A stretch of 64,000 bases of DNA from Coprinopsis marcescibilis (GCA_004369085.1 ML210199.1:110477-174476), one strand, 5' to 3'; numbered from the stretch's first letter, positions 33,760-46,062 are shown. Notes: generated from the sequence alone by a model not told the origin. Numbers and translations are program-made.

Positions 33760-35440
33760 ATGTCGCCCTCAGAGAGCGAGGATGAAGCAAATGTCGATGC
33801 AGTACGGCCAATACCGAGTCGACGAGCGGTTCTCATGAATCAAGAGCTTTTGGCGATCATCTTCGACCTACTCTGCGACCCGAACCCAAGCCACGACGAC
33901 GACATATCTGACAAAGTAACCCTCCGGGCTGCAGGGCTGACATGCAGGACTTTCTACGAACCTGCCATGGACAGTCTTTGGAAGTCGATGATAGACTTGA
34001 GTCCGCTCTTTCTCATGCTACCCGGGGCTTTTCTTCAGAGCGGCAAGTTTGTGAGTAATTTGTTTGTGTCGGCGCTTTTGCTTGCTTACACTGGGATAGT
34101 ACATCTTGAGCGTCATTGCGATACGGCATGCATCTCTGGAACGCTTTATCCTGCATGCGCGACGAATCCGGTTCGCGACGCTCGGCGTTTGGGATACCAA
34201 ATTTTCCACGCAATTCTGGATGAAAGCTTCGAAGACTATTCTTCAAAGAAAGATGGCTCTCTTCGGCAAGCTACGCCGAATACACATTTCACCCACAAAC
34301 GACTCCACCATTCTCTGTCTCTCTCTGCTCCTTGATTTGCGTGCCCCATTTCAAAACGTCACGATCAAGGTCAACCGCGCAGAGGAGCAAAGTACACAGG
34401 ACGCCATTGCTGCCCTCGTTCTCCAAACCGTGCTAAATTTGGCAGATGAGGCCCGGAATATCGACCACCTATCCTTTGAGTATTCAAACAGGACGTTCAT
34501 TGGCGAGAACACCCAAGCAATGTTCGTCCTCCCCCGTTTCCAGCACCGAAATTTCTCGACACTTGAGCTTCGACTCAAGGTCAGCACAGGTGCCACCGCA
34601 ATTTGGCTCCGCCTCAGCTCACCGCACAAGCTCAACACCACTTTTCCACTGGTTGCGTTCCTTCGCGAAACCAGGCCTTCCGTTCTCGACTGCTGCGACG
34701 AGGCTATCACCGCAGAAGTCACAACACTGCTGGCAGGCGACGATGTGCTTTCGTATCTGCAATTCAACCACTCGATTTTGACTTCCCTGGAGCTCCAGGC
34801 TGTGGATGGTTCTGAGCTTGACCGGTGCACCCCCGAGTTTGTCGATGCCTTTGCAAGGTTTAATATGCCGCTGCTGCAGCGGCTAGTCATCGACAGACCC
34901 CTCGACACGGACACTCTAGCCGCTCTAACCCAGATACGGCCCCCCACACTCCTACATATCTCTGGTCAGCTGGATAACCCCTTTGAGGATAACAACGCCG
35001 CCGACGTCTACTTGGAATCACTGGTTAAACAGTGCTCTCCGTCCCTCCGCTCGCTTGTGCTACCCCATCTACTCCGTTCGGATGGGCGGCAATCCAGTTT
35101 TACTTTGAAATCCCTCCAGGCACTCTCCGAATCCGACACCAACCTCGAGAGCTTTACCGTAGAGCTCGATTCGTCTGTCGCTCCCCACGAATTCCCAGCC
35201 GTAGCAGTCAAGGCGGGGAAAACATCAACGGGGCTCAAGACTCTCAATATATCTGACATTCGAACGTCCCCGATCCCAGAAGGGGACCACCAGAAGTACG
35301 CAGAGTACCTCTTGCAACTGTTCCCGGCCCTTGAATGTCTTGAAGTTTCCAACGAGGACGGCGACAATGAGCTGATTGGGTCTTGGGCTTTCGCTGCGCA
35401 GCTGTGGCGGGAGTTAAGGACCAAAGCACGGGGTGATTGA
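33760..35440 (+). CDS. F-box-like/leucine-rich hypothetical protein, tandem copy 1
   Basis: Two exons (33760-34050 and 34100-35440; intron 34051-34099, 49 nt) give 543 residues. After an acidic start (MSPSESEDEANVD) a degenerate F-box-like helix set is seen: LMNQELLAIIFDLL, then CRTFYEPAMDSLW. The rest is a long region with regularly spaced Leu (LRRIHISP, LRSLVLPHLL, LKTLNISDI, LECLEVS), which suggests a leucine-rich solenoid. F-box proteins pick substrates for SCF ubiquitin ligases, and this family is greatly expanded in Agaricomycetes. The role here is inferred. The next gene downstream (35941-37679) is a paralogue with the intron at the same place. Confidence 0.82.
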
Positions 35441-35940
35441 GCGCTTTTGGTGGTGACCACTGACGCCTTGTCGGACTTTTGGAATACGTTACTCATGAAA
35501 TAAAGTGACAAAAGTGGTAGGATACGAGGGCTATGGTGGAACTTTGATGCGGGGAACGGACATATCGCCCATAGGTGTACAAGTCATAGTCCATATGGAA
35601 TGCTGTCGCAAGAATCCCCTTCGTGATGTCCGGGGGATGGGAGATTAGGTATTTCGGACTTCATAGTGTGCACGCGCTGTAATCTGGTACAGCTGTAGTG
35701 AGACTGAGCGGATGATCGTGGGCGTTTGTGTTAAAAATGTCAGGAACTCAGTGCTCAGCGCTCAGCGTCCAGGCTGAAGTCTCGGCTACATAACACGGCA
35801 ATTGCCGGCCACTGTTCGGTAGAAGCCGACAATCGCCACGTCCGTACTTTTGTTGAAGCTTCTTTTTCCGTTTTGTCCTCAAGAGCAGGGGTACCTAGAG
35901 CCGACTGCTGAAGCCGGCATATCTCAAGCTACAAAACTCA
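35441..35940. other. Gap between the F-box-like paralogues
   Basis: 500 bp with no gene signal; it should carry the promoter of the second paralogue. Confidence 0.35.
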
Positions 35941-37679
35941 ATGTCGCTTGTTCAAGAGACAGAAAAACCTGAAGGCGAGGTAGTGGCAGTTTCTGTCAAC
36001 TCGAGCCGAAGCGCAGTGTTGGCAAACCAACAGCTCCTTGCGATCATTCTCGACGCGTTTTCTGGCGACGATCTATGCTTGGATAGGAGAAAGACTCTGC
36101 TGGCTGCAGCTCTTTCGTGTAGAGTGTTATATGAACCCGCTATGGACTGTCTCTGGGGTTCTATCCATGACTTAACCCCGCTTTTTCAACTAGTTCCTGG
36201 CGCGACAATTCAAGGCCAGCAATACGTGAGTTCTCACATATACAAGATATACGGAGGAGAATCTAATTGGTGTGTACTAACTCACTCGTACAGCATCTCG
36301 CATCGAATTACTCTGGCCAAGGGGAGTGTACCTCGCTCCAGCGTTTCTTTGCACACGCGCGACGGATTCGTGGTACCAAGCTTTCAGGCTGGACCAGCCA
36401 CTTCTCTGCTCAGTTCTACACAGAACTGACTCGCACATTGCGCTCTCTCCCAACCACATCGACAACATTCTCACGACTTCATAACCTACACATATCACCG
36501 ACCTCCGATTCTACATTTCTTGCTCTGTCCTTACTACTCGACTCGGGTAGCCAGATCCAGACGGTACATCTTGACGCAATTGGAGAAGATGGGGACCAAG
36601 ATTATCAGATCACCATGCAATGCCTGCTCAAGCTTGCATCCAGCGCCGATGCGCTGAAGCATCTCAAGTTCGAGGTGCCTTTCTCTGGAGTCGACATCCC
36701 ACACCTCCAAAGCTTCGAACGTGTTCTCGCAGGATGTCGGTTCGAACACCGGAACCTGACAACTATTGACTGGGTTGTGCAGACCCGGGCTCATAGCACT
36801 CTTGTCTCTGTTACGCTGCGATCAGCAAGCCACTTCGATTCTTTCGGCCCCCTAATCGCAATAATCGCAGATTTTGGCCCCAAGTGGGAATCTCTTCATA
36901 TCCCTCCAGTCGACTGGAAAGGAATCGGAGTCGATTTAATGGCATCTTGCAGTACGCGACCCGCGTATATCAGCAAGATCCTCCAAACTCGCCACGAAAT
37001 CTTGACATCTGTAAACATTTCTCGAAGGGGCCACCCACTGCCAGAAAACGAAGATTGGGCATTTGAGATTCTGGAGCCCATCTTCCAGCTCAACCCATCT
37101 TCTCTGCGCCAACTCACACTGCACGACTCTTCTACGTCGTTTATCAGCCAGCAAGCCTTACAATCACTCACTCAACTATCGTCCCTCGTCCGCATCCGAC
37201 TTACCGGCAAAATTGCCATTGCTGATGCTGACGTTTCGCTCTCGGACACGTTCCTCATGTCTCTCATCACGGACTGCTCTCCAAACCTTCGCTCTCTGCA
37301 CCTCCCCTGCCATCGCCCCAAGGACCGCACTATTCCTTTTACCATGGACATCCTTCAGCATCTTTCCCAGTCCAGCTCGAACATCGAAAGCTTTGCCGTC
37401 AGCATCGATTCGTCAGCACCACCGGAAAGATTCCCCTGGGCTACCCTCAGCACCAATGCGGGCTCAACAGCGCTGCGACGTTTGAAAGTGAACGATTGCC
37501 GGTCCTCAAACATTCTCCTGGCAGAGCATCGTAGGATCGCGATTTTCCTACATCGGCTGTTCCCAAAGCTTCAGTCAGTCGAGCATGTGGCGGATTCGGA
37601 GCGGACTCTGTTCATCCAATCTTGGTCCTTTATCGAAGAGCTGCGTCGGGACTGTCAGAAGTACAGAATTATTAGCTGA
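35941..37679 (+). CDS. F-box-like/leucine-rich hypothetical protein, tandem copy 2
   Basis: Exons 35941-36225 and 36294-37679 (intron 68 nt) give 556 residues. It is a clear paralogue of 33760-35440. Shared blocks are the F-box-like LANQQLLAIILDAF...CRVLYEPAMDCLWGSI, then FFAHARRIR, LHISPTSDSTFLALSLLLD, CSPNLRSLHLPC and NIESFAVSIDSSAPPERFP, followed by LLFP-type repeats to the end (IIS). The two share gene plan and order of motifs but little loop sequence, so the duplication is old. A substrate-adaptor role is inferred from the family only. Confidence 0.82.
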
Positions 37680-37737
37680 TACCTGACTTGCAAACTAGTC
37701 AGTCTTTTGTACATACATTTAACACCGTTAATATATA

Positions 37738-38550
37738 TTATATACATTTCTGAATTGTTTTGCTCCGGACACTCCCATTAGTGGCTTGTAATCTGGCTAG
37801 AGGCGGTATGCCTCGTTGCCTCGGAACACTCCTTCTGCTAGCGGATATTGTTTGGGGTGGTTCCCAGCTGGCCTTGAGCGGCAGCTGAATGAAGGGTACT
37901 GGGTACTTCGTGAAAGTTTCCCCAGTTGAACAGATGTTATATCCAGTCAATGTCATAGGTGCTGGAGAAGACTGACATATCCCTCCGACGAAATGACCCC
38001 CAACCTGCCTGTCGACTGGGATGAGCCAGAGAGAAAAGGAAGCGGAAAAGACTAAAACGAGCGACTTGTTGGACACTCTTTCGGCATTCTCCTGCGCAAG
38101 TGATGCATTGATGGCTGCCGAAGCTTCGCGTTCGAACCCCTGTTGCGCATAGTTATATCTATTATTATTATACGAGACTGAATACGGGTCTAGAATACAC
38201 AGATATCTAGCTACCATCTCCCAACTATAACCTAAGGAAAGCAAAGACGACAGATTTAACCGAAGAGTGAGTAAATTATACATTAGACTGGGAGTAACGG
38301 TAGAGTTGGAGTGGGGTGGTTGCAATTTTGGGGATGGTGCTTGGTGCGTGGTGCGTGATGGTAATACAGTGCAACGGGGTGTTGCGAGACGAGAGCATGG
38401 ATGCATAGGCATAGGCATTGTGAGGTATCTGTGTCGTCCAAAGGTAACCCGGCCGCAGAAGTAGTTCGCTTGAGGTGTGGTGGAGAGGCTGAGAGGGCTC
38501 TGGGCGATGATCGAGGCCGACTGAGGATGGGCCCGCTTTTTTACGACCAA
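37738..38550 (-). CDS. Uncertain 270-codon open frame
   Basis: A long uninterrupted minus-strand frame lies in an otherwise empty stretch between an F-box-like gene and a carrier gene. The translation has no recognised domain. It has an odd Met/Pro-rich start and a possible short hydrophobic segment (LVLVFSASFSLWLI). It may be chance, or part of a spliced gene whose true exons are different. Confidence 0.2.
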   Translation of the reverse strand: MVVKKRAHPQSASIIAQSPLSLSTTPQANYFCGRVTFGRHRYLTMPMPMHPCSRLATPRCTVLPSRTTHQAPSPKLQPPHSNSTVTPSLMYNLLTLRLNLSSLLSLGYSWEMVARYLCILDPYSVSYNNNRYNYAQQGFEREASAAINASLAQENAERVSNKSLVLVFSASFSLWLIPVDRQVGGHFVGGICQSSPAPMTLTGYNICSTGETFTKYPVPFIQLPLKASWEPPQTISASRRSVPRQRGIPPLARLQATNGSVRSKTIQKCI

Positions 38551-38601
38551 GAACCAGTCGCAGCGAAAGAAGTTTTCATAGTCGAGGTCGGTGGAGAGGG
38601 A

Positions 38602-39805
38602 CTATGACACGCTCCATCTCAGAGCAGCTTCATAGATGGCGTACATGACCGCAGCATTAGGAATGACACGCATCATATGTGCACTGAGCCCGCCATACAG
38701 CGAACGCGCTCCCTCCTCTGCAATGACAAGTCGGAGTGTTTGAAAGAGACCACTATACTTCGGGACTCCGTTCTTGAGTGGAGGTTGACGCAACCGTGTC
38801 CGGATGACCTAGATTCAGTATAAGCAAGTATCGAGAAAAGGGTAGGAGAGTTGGCTCGCCTCGTGAGGATATGTGATCAAACTCGCAACACACTTCGACA
38901 TGCCAGCACTCACAACCATGCCTACCCATTCACCAGCACCACCCTTACCCTGCGTGTCTATTGTCAACTTCTTCAGCCGTTCGTACAACACCCATTGTAT
39001 CGCTGTTTCCGTCACACCCAAAAAGCTCGCACTCAGGCCCTTGTAGAATCCCCGCACGCCTTCTTCCCGCATGATTTGCTTGATACAGGTCCAGCTACCG
39101 CGAGCACCGCCTTGCGATGAGCCTTGCACCAGTTGCAGACGCGTCTTTACCACCCAAATAGGATTCGTGGCGCTACCTGTCGCGAGTCCTGCTGCTACCG
39201 CAGCCCCAAGGTGCACAAAGCTGTTCTCCTTGCCGTTGTTGAAAGTATCCGCAATAATCCGCTTTCCGTTTCCGTAGGTGTAAAAGTTGATAGACCGTGC
39301 CGGGATCACGCCAACCAATGTCGGTCCCAGGCCTTTGAAAAGCGCTCGCGGTGATTCGTGGACGTATACGTCACTAGCAAAACCGGTCAACTTTGAGCAA
39401 GAACGGCTGTAGAGACATGCTACGCACCGAATGATATGAGCAGTCTCCACGAAGTTGTACAACAATCCTCCAAGCGGGCGCGGAATGGCTGCGGCTTGCA
39501 GAACCGCGCTGCCTGAAACTCCACTCCGAATCACGTTCACTGCTGCTGGCGCTGGCGCCCTCGACGTGTGCCCTCTGAACAGGTCAGACTGTAGCCGTGT
39601 CTTCACAACGTCGAATGGCGAGGTCACAATAGCCCCGCACATTCCACCAAGCCTGGATACACCCGAATCGTGTCAACGGCTTCTACCAGATAACTCAAAA
39701 TACTCACCCTCCCGCAAGCAAATGGGTTACAGGCTTCGCTGTAGCGGGCTTTGGCGTCGTCCTGATTGGCATTGGAGTGTTTTCAGAGTCGTTCTCGGGG
39801 TCCAT
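38602..39805 (-). CDS. RIM2: Mitochondrial pyrimidine nucleotide carrier, Rim2 type
   Basis: Starts MDPENDSENTPMPIRTTPKP at 39805; the first intron joins HLLAGG to LGGMCGAIVTSPFDVVKTRLQ. Three mitochondrial carrier repeats are seen with signatures P-x-D-V-V-K-T-R, NPIWVVKTRLQLVQ and YPHE-VIRTRLR. They are followed by the matching FKGLGPTLVGV, FYKGLSASFLGV and LYGGLSAHMMRVIPN blocks. The repeat motifs, especially NPIW and YPHEVIRTRL, are those of Rim2/SLC25A33-36, which exchange pyrimidine (deoxy)nucleotides across the inner membrane and support mtDNA upkeep. A longer linker between helices 1 and 2 is usual in this subfamily. It ends at TAG 38602-38604 after ALRWSVS. Confidence 0.9.
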
Positions 39806-39948
39806 TGCGACGACAGCAGCGCGCTGGTCAGTGACGGATTGATGGAATTTGGGAAAACCTCAACCTTACGTCAGGCTGAAGGAGTGAAAGTTTTGGCCCC
39901 GTCCCGTGACCCGCCATCAAGCCGACGGGACCTTCATCAGCAAAGTGT

Positions 39949-40192
39949 GTGCTTAGTTTTGTACTTTATCAACTTTTCCACTTTTCGCAAGCCGGCATGT
40001 CGGCATGTGCCAAAAGTAGACAAAAGTAGAGCTGTTTTCGGCAGGAAATATCTGAATCAGGAAAAATGTGATCATCACTTTCCCAAAAGTTCCACCTGGC
40101 TTTTTAACTGTGGCACTTTGCCACTTTTGGCCCTCTTTATGGCCTCTTTTGGCACTTTTTGACTTGTACAAGTGCGAAAAAGTGGCTGCACC
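39949..40192 (-). repeat. Dispersed CACTTTT-rich repeat, copy 1
   Basis: About 244 bp. Read on the minus strand it begins GGTGCAGCCACTTTTTCGCA and shares ordered blocks with 43112-43305, including AAAAAGCCAGGTGGAACTTT inverted on the + strand near 40100. It is non-coding, and the frames across it are chance. Confidence 0.65.
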
Positions 40193-40433
40193 TATTACTG
40201 ATGTTTGGCGTCGGAGATTGAACTGGTTCTGGTCGGCTTAACGGCCCGGATCTATTCTCGGTTCTGTCCTCATGGTACCATCATACTTGGACGCGCGCTG
40301 CACAGTTAAAATTCATCTATACTGTATTAATCAATAGTGTCCATAGAAGCTACTTAATTACTAGCTACTTAATTACCCAGGGTCCGAATTACTACCTAAA
40401 AATGTGTCCATTCCCGTCGGAATTCATCAACGT

Positions 40434-41318
40434 TTAAGCGAAAGCGAAAAGCGACATGGCCGAAACGACCAAGCCAGCAAGCACAGAGCTGGCCTTCAAA
40501 GCTCCTGCACCACTGCCTGGGCCCCCAGTAGTCTGGGGACCTGAAGGGCGGGAACCGGATGTCGAGGGCCGCGAGCCCGCGCCAGAGTTGGTGTTGGTGG
40601 GCCTCACGCTGGTTTCCAGTCGGGTGGGGGCAGAGGATGCGGTGGGTCGTGCGGTGGGGGTAGATACAACGTCGGATGCGCCAGTGCCAGAGCCAGTCGA
40701 AGCTCCGCCGATAACTGGAGGAGGAATGGCACCCTCAGGATTAGCGAGCGCTCCTACACCCCAAGGAATTGCGTCGCCCGTGCGTGGCTGGACAGCTTCC
40801 TGAGGTTCAACGGTATCACCCTCGGGAGAGGTGATCGTGAATCGGGTCGTCCACGTTTTCTCATCAGTGATCGGGTTGGTGAATTGATAGAAGTAAATGG
40901 CCGAGTATGGGTCAACCTGGCGGATTCGAGTTAATAGAACGCTACACGCAGATGCAAGGCGTGAATAAGCACCTCTGGGCAAGTATAAGTGAACGAGCCA
41001 TCAACAGTTCCGTCCTGGCCAGTTGCAACAGCTAAAATGGAACCATTCAGAATCAGGACATACGTCCGACAAACGATGGCAGAACCACTCACTAGTGATG
41101 TGCACCATCTCAAAGTTGTTTCCAGTCATGAGTTGGATGGACATGTCCGCCCAGAGAGTGTCAGAGTCGGCATCGCCCGCCCACACGATTGAGCATGTAC
41201 CACCGGCGGTGTAGGAGGAATCGGGTCCTGGCTCGTTGGGTGTGACGACGGCGCGCACGAACAAAGGCGTAACGAGCGCGAGAGCGAGCGTTGTAAATGC
41301 AGAAGTTTTGCTGAACAT
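40434..41318 (-). CDS. GPI-anchored Ser/Thr-rich cell-wall protein with Kre9/Knh1-like N-terminal domain
   Basis: Exons 41318-41093, 41031-40973 and 40916-40434 give 255 residues. There is a signal peptide (FTTLALALVTPLFVRA). A small beta-rich domain of the Kre9/Knh1 type follows (TPNEPGPDSSYTAGGTCSIVWAGD...YTCPEVDPYSAIYFYQF). Next comes a long Ser/Thr/Pro/Gly-rich stretch that is probably O-glycosylated, and a hydrophobic C-terminus (SSVLAGLVVSAMSLFAFA) that fits a GPI-attachment signal. It is expected at the cell surface. The family is linked to beta-glucan assembly in yeast, but basidiomycete members are mostly uncharacterised. Confidence 0.88.
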
Positions 41319-43111
41319 CGTGTTATATCGGAGTCTTGTAGAATGTTTTTAAGATGTGCTGGAAGACCCTACGCATTGAGGACTGGTGAGCCAACTTTCA
41401 CGCAGCAAAAGACGCGCCAAGTGGCATGCTGGAACACTCACCAAAAGGCAAAACTACGGCGGAACGAATTACAAAAAGAGCGACAACAGTTCGTATATAA
41501 AGGAGTGAAAGGGGAGGGCTATCTGTATGGACAGCCTCTCTAGCTAAGTATGCACCGGGGTCGTGGTGGCGGTGAGGAAAAAGCAAACAAAGGGGAGGGA
41601 AGCAAAAAGCTTTGGTTTGCGGTTGACAGAGAAATGCCGCGAGGCCGTCAATCGGTGACATCGTTGACAACCAACTTTTTGATCGCCCGACAAACGAGGG
41701 CCAGCGCTGAGCATCAAAAGGGTATAAAAGGGTTTGACGGGAGCCCAGGAATCTCTCACCAGCCAGTAAGAGCCTTGCTTTGAATCATTTGCGGCCGTCG
41801 ACGCCGGCTCAATGGTAAATGCTGGCTGTCAGGGGCTATACAGAACCTCTTGGCAACTTCGTTTGGGCCCTATTGGCGAAGTTTAGAGGAGAGCGGGAGG
41901 AAACAGAGGAAAGGAATAAGATGTTGCAAAACAGGCAACAGACAGAGCGGAGCGCTTGGCATTTTAGGAAAGTTGGTAAGCGCCCGCCCGGAAAGTCTGA
42001 TCTGTAGTCAAACCGACCAAGTTGCAAGTTATGTACTTCAAGCTTTTACAATTTCGGGATTAATAGGTCCAGAGATTCTGACATACTACTTTTAACCTGG
42101 CATACCATGTATACCAAGGAATCTTCTTGCCACCTACCTTGCCACTTGTTTATCCTAGTCTGAGCTCTGACCACTTCTGACCTGCCGAAACCGGTGACCA
42201 CGGTGACATCACCGGAACGGATGTATCCATTCCGTCAAATTGGTCGAGACCCGATACCAACAATCCATAGGTGACCTTACTCTCGTTTCATCAGGCAAGA
42301 ACCTCCGTCCCACGGAGAGATACAAGGAAACGCGAGGTGCATTGCTAAAATACGTAACTACATTGCAAAAGCTATGCTAAAATCCTATCAAGAAATACAC
42401 GAGGTCACTCTGATACACATCGCTACAAAGAATCATAGTGCGTAAAGCACTTGAAAAGTCATCATGGTCGTAAAAACGCCCGCCGCAACTAGTACGCTCG
42501 AGCCTCGTTGGCAAAGATCGGTACTTGGCCTCATCCTCGCCCTGCTGTGCTATGCTAAATTACACTATGCTACATACACTTTCATCACCGGGACATACCA
42601 TTCCCCTGCTTAAAGTAGTCATCAACGGGCGGACACACGAATATCCCACACCCGGCGTTGTAACTTTCCCCACCCCGATGCTGGGGCGCCGATATAACAA
42701 CGACGCGTTCCCAATCACCGACCACTACCTCTTCATTCCAGAGTTCTCTGTCTGACTTTGAACTCGAACGGGGAGCGCCCGAGCTCAGAGCTCGAGCGCG
42801 TCTCGTATCCCCTACATTCGGCAACACCCCCAGTCTAAGAATGTACTTCATCATCTCTGGTCTTCAACGATCCCTTGAAGATCGACATCACAGCGATCAC
42901 CCCCACTAATCCATTTCCATCCATCCCCCATCCACCGGTTGATCGCAGATCCACCCAACATAACCAACCGCCTCCATAGCTCGTCGACGAGCGATCCATC
43001 AACGATCGCCCATCCAGACAGCAAGGCAGCCAACACACAAAACGCCGCGCGCCTAAACCTAATTCCCCACAACCTGCTCCTGCTCCTTAAACTGCGCATT
43101 CATCAGTCAAA
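41319..43111. other. Gap with promoter region and no supported gene
   Basis: The proximal part is the promoter of the cell-wall protein gene. Minus-strand frames at 42851-43099 and 42585-42854 read partly like coding sequence, but no start and exon set could be joined. Confidence 0.35.
41493..41500 (-). promoter_or_regulatory. TATA-like box of the cell-wall protein gene
   Basis: On the minus strand TTTATATA lies about 175 bp before the ATG at 41318. The assignment rests on position and sequence only. Confidence 0.4.
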
Positions 43112-43305
43112 GGTGCAGTCACTTTTTTGCAGTTGTGCAAGCCGAAAAGTGCCGAAAGTGTCGTAAAATTCCCATATAAGTGATGAAACTCTCATGTCAA
43201 AAAGCCAGGTGGAACTTTTTGGAAAGTGACGATAACATTTTGACATCAAAGCTCTACAAAAGTACAAAAGTGACGAAAAAGTGATGACAAGTACAGAAGT
43301 GCACC
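43112..43305 (+). repeat. Dispersed CACTTTT-rich repeat, copy 2
   Basis: 194 bp bounded by GGTGCA and its complement TGCACC. It contains GCCGAAAAGTGCCGAAAGTG and AAAAAGCCAGGTGGAACTTT, and lies in opposite orientation to copy 1. Many AAAGTG/CACTTT units are inside. No frame of interest. Confidence 0.65.
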
Positions 43306-43474
43306 GCCCGAGACTGCCACGTTGAGTAAGCAAAGTTGATGCGCCAACAACAAGGAGGGGGGCAGCTCAAGGGCAGCTCGCCTGCCCCTCAGCGATGGCC
43401 GATGCGGGATCCTACAGTGCAGGAAATGATAATAAACATTAGAAATGAGAATAGGAGAACAAGAAAGCAGTGTA

Positions 43475-46062
43475 TCAGAAGGCTTTGGTAGGGCTCTCGT
43501 TGAAAGTAAAGCGGTTGCGCCGGCGCTCGAGATCAACGATGACACCACGCGCAGGAAGGGTCGGGTTGACTTGGGCTGGCATGCAATACTCCATAATCTC
43601 AGCCCATTTACCTGCACTGATGCCCTGAAGGTCCTCGATGGAGATTTCGAGCTTGGGGCCCCAGTTCTCATCCGAAAATTTCGGAACCTTGGTCGAGCCG
43701 TTTGCACCCACTTTAAACTCCCCTGTTGTGTCAAGGATCTCTGCCGCGCGCTCCAACTGTGAACGAATATGTATGCATTAGCTAGCAGTTGTGAAAAAGA
43801 TCAAAACGATGTACCGAAGTCAAAATGAGACCAAATAACCCAACAGGAAGTGTTTCCTCTTCCCCAGGGTACAGAATAGCACCCTGCACGCTTACAAGTG
43901 CTTTTCGAGCAAGTGCGATGATAAACGGTGACTTGAGACGCCCTGTTGGCCACTGGTAGCAATATTAGGGGGATTTTCTAAGCAAGCAGAGTCTCGGTAC
44001 TCACCACAAATCGGGAATACTGTGGATCTTGAGGCATATGGGCTGGTGTGGGGTTCTGCCAGTAAAGCGGCCCATAGAAGCTTTGAGCCCAGACGAGCCA
44101 ATTTGCGGCTTCGCTAAGGGATCGAAAGGTGGCGAGGTGGTTCTTGATGAGCTTCACAGCCTCCATTGCGATGGCTGACTTCTTTTCATTGAGTCGGTTG
44201 CACGCCTAATATACAATAATTAAAATGAGAATACTGAAACAACGAGGAACCTACCATTTGAAGGATCGCGTCGTCCTCGAGCTGAACGGTAAATGTTACC
44301 TCAGGGTACACCCTGTTAACAGCCCTCTGTACTTTCTCTTGGAGTTTTGGAGTCTTCGAAACAAAGCCCTTGAAAGGCTCTGGCGAGGTGAAGAGTGTAT
44401 GAAAAATTGTGGGAAGGAAGTTGGTCGTCCACCGGTTGTTGTTCAAGACGAATTGGGGAAGTTGGTCCCTGCGTGGACCTTGCGGGGCGCGCTGTGCAGT
44501 GGCGCCCATTTTCTTCTTCTGATGGGTTGCGAGGTGGGCGACAGTGTCCTGAGTCGATCTGGTGGCTCGATGCTGCTGATATGCTGGTCCCAATGGAGGG
44601 AAGTTCACTGTTGGTTGCATAGCTTGGGGGAAGGCCTGAATCAGTTGCGCATATGGCCCGTGCGCACCATATGCCCTTGTGTTCATGTCGATGTATGGGG
44701 CTGGAGCTGGCTGAGGATGATGCTGATGGACTGGAAGCGGTGGTGGAGTAAAGACAGGCGTGAAGGCTTGAGCAGGTTGGTACTGGGCAGGTTGGTATCC
44801 GAATCCTTGGGAATGTGGGGCACTGAATATGGATGGCGTTGAGCCAAAGACGTCCTCCTTGATTGTTACGTCCTGTATAAAGTAAATATGAGAGTTAGAA
44901 AATTAGTATAAAACCATGCTCACCATGTTTTGGCGCCTCAGACCTGGTGGTGCGCCAGGATTGGTTAATATCCCGGTGGAATAGAAGACATTGTTGCCAC
45001 TTGGAGAGGGTAGCTCCCCATCGGCATCTTCGTCTCTCAATCCACCAATTTCTTGAACTACGAGAGGGGCTGCATGAGACGACGGAAGTCGATGTTCAGG
45101 GTTATGGTCAGAGACAAAATGCCTGAACGTGAGGCGTTGACTTGTAAGCATCAAAAATACACGGACAATTACCCACTCACCTTTGTTCCCTGTTTGATCG
45201 CCCAGACGTTAACTTCAAGGCGTCGATCTGTCTCTGGATGTCTTCCGCTGTGACCTGAATCGATGTCAGCACGGATTTAAGCAAGTGGATTTTGGGGGAG
45301 AGAACTTACCTCGGGCTCTGGGTTTGCGGGTTTTGGCTTCGCTCCGAGTCTCTGCACTTCCTCCGCATAGAAGTCAGCTTCGCTACTGTCGACCGAGACA
45401 TTTTCCAACTCTTTGGTGAAGTCCTCGCCATCAGATTCATCAAGTTGGCTAAGCATTAACCCCGTATCTGCAAGGTTGTGGACGATTGCAGCGTTGGATG
45501 CAGCGGTGCGTGCATGGTCAGCCCTATCGAAATCCTCCCATTTCTGCCTGAGAGCAGCCTTATGCTGCTCTGCCTCCTCCTTCTCCTTCATCTTTGCCCG
45601 TTTTTCCGCCTCCTTTTCCTTTGCTTTCTCCTCCCTTTCTCTTGCCTTGGCCTCTCTAACCCTTTGTTTTTCAGCATTTGCTGCATCGATCTCCTCCCTG
45701 GTGCGTCGCTTCTTTCGTCCAGGCGTTTTTGGCGCCTCTTGACCCTGATTGGCAAGAGGGGGAGGGAGGATAGGCGCCTCAGCATCAGCCAGAGCCGACG
45801 CACCACCGACATTGGGTCGAGCTTTGCTGGTAGCCGCTTTCCTGCCTTGAGGCTGAGCTGGTTTGGTGGGTGGGGCTGGCGCTGGCGCTGGTTCCTGACT
45901 ATCAGCGAGCGCTTTAGGTGGTGAACAATCCTTGGCCTTGGCCATGGATGGTTTGCTGGCTCCAGAGGCAGTAGGAGGTGCGTTGGCGACGGAGGAAGTG
46001 GGTGCGGTAACACCAGGCTCAGATGATAGGGCAGCTTGCCTGGTTGTCCTTCGGGGGGGCAT
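43475..46062 (-). CDS. DUF6532-domain protein, partner gene of the Plavaka transposase
   Basis: Starts MPPRRTTRQAALSSEPGV at 46062. The first exon (to 45310) is a Pro/Ala-rich disordered region, then a very basic/acidic coiled coil (REAKAREREEKAKEKEAEKR) and an acidic Ser-rich stretch. Further exons read QRLTFRHFVSDHNPEHRLPSS..., then a Gln/Pro/Tyr-rich segment. The conserved C-terminal domain follows, with LNNNRWTTNFLPTIFHTLFTSP, ACNRLNEKKSAIAMEAVKLIKNHL, WPTGRLKSPFIIALARKAL and ISAGKWAEIMEYCMPAQVNP, ending PTKAF at TGA 43475. The block order matches DUF6532 proteins. One intron (near 45141-45180) is only about 40 nt. From neighbourhood the likely role is in transposition or element control, but this is inference. 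Confidence 0.82.

Noticed and set aside
39455..40162. 235-codon + strand open frame
   Set aside because: It overlaps the antisense of the Rim2 carrier exons and then runs into the CACTTTT repeat; the translation shows no domain.
42585..43099. Two minus-strand frames downstream of the cell-wall gene promoter
   Set aside because: They could not be joined by splice sites of matching phase and show no domain; possible but unsupported.
45413..45924. Plus-strand frames with Ser/Leu/Phe-rich translation
   Set aside because: They are the complement of the Lys/Glu-rich coiled coil in the DUF6532 gene; the composition is a strand shadow.
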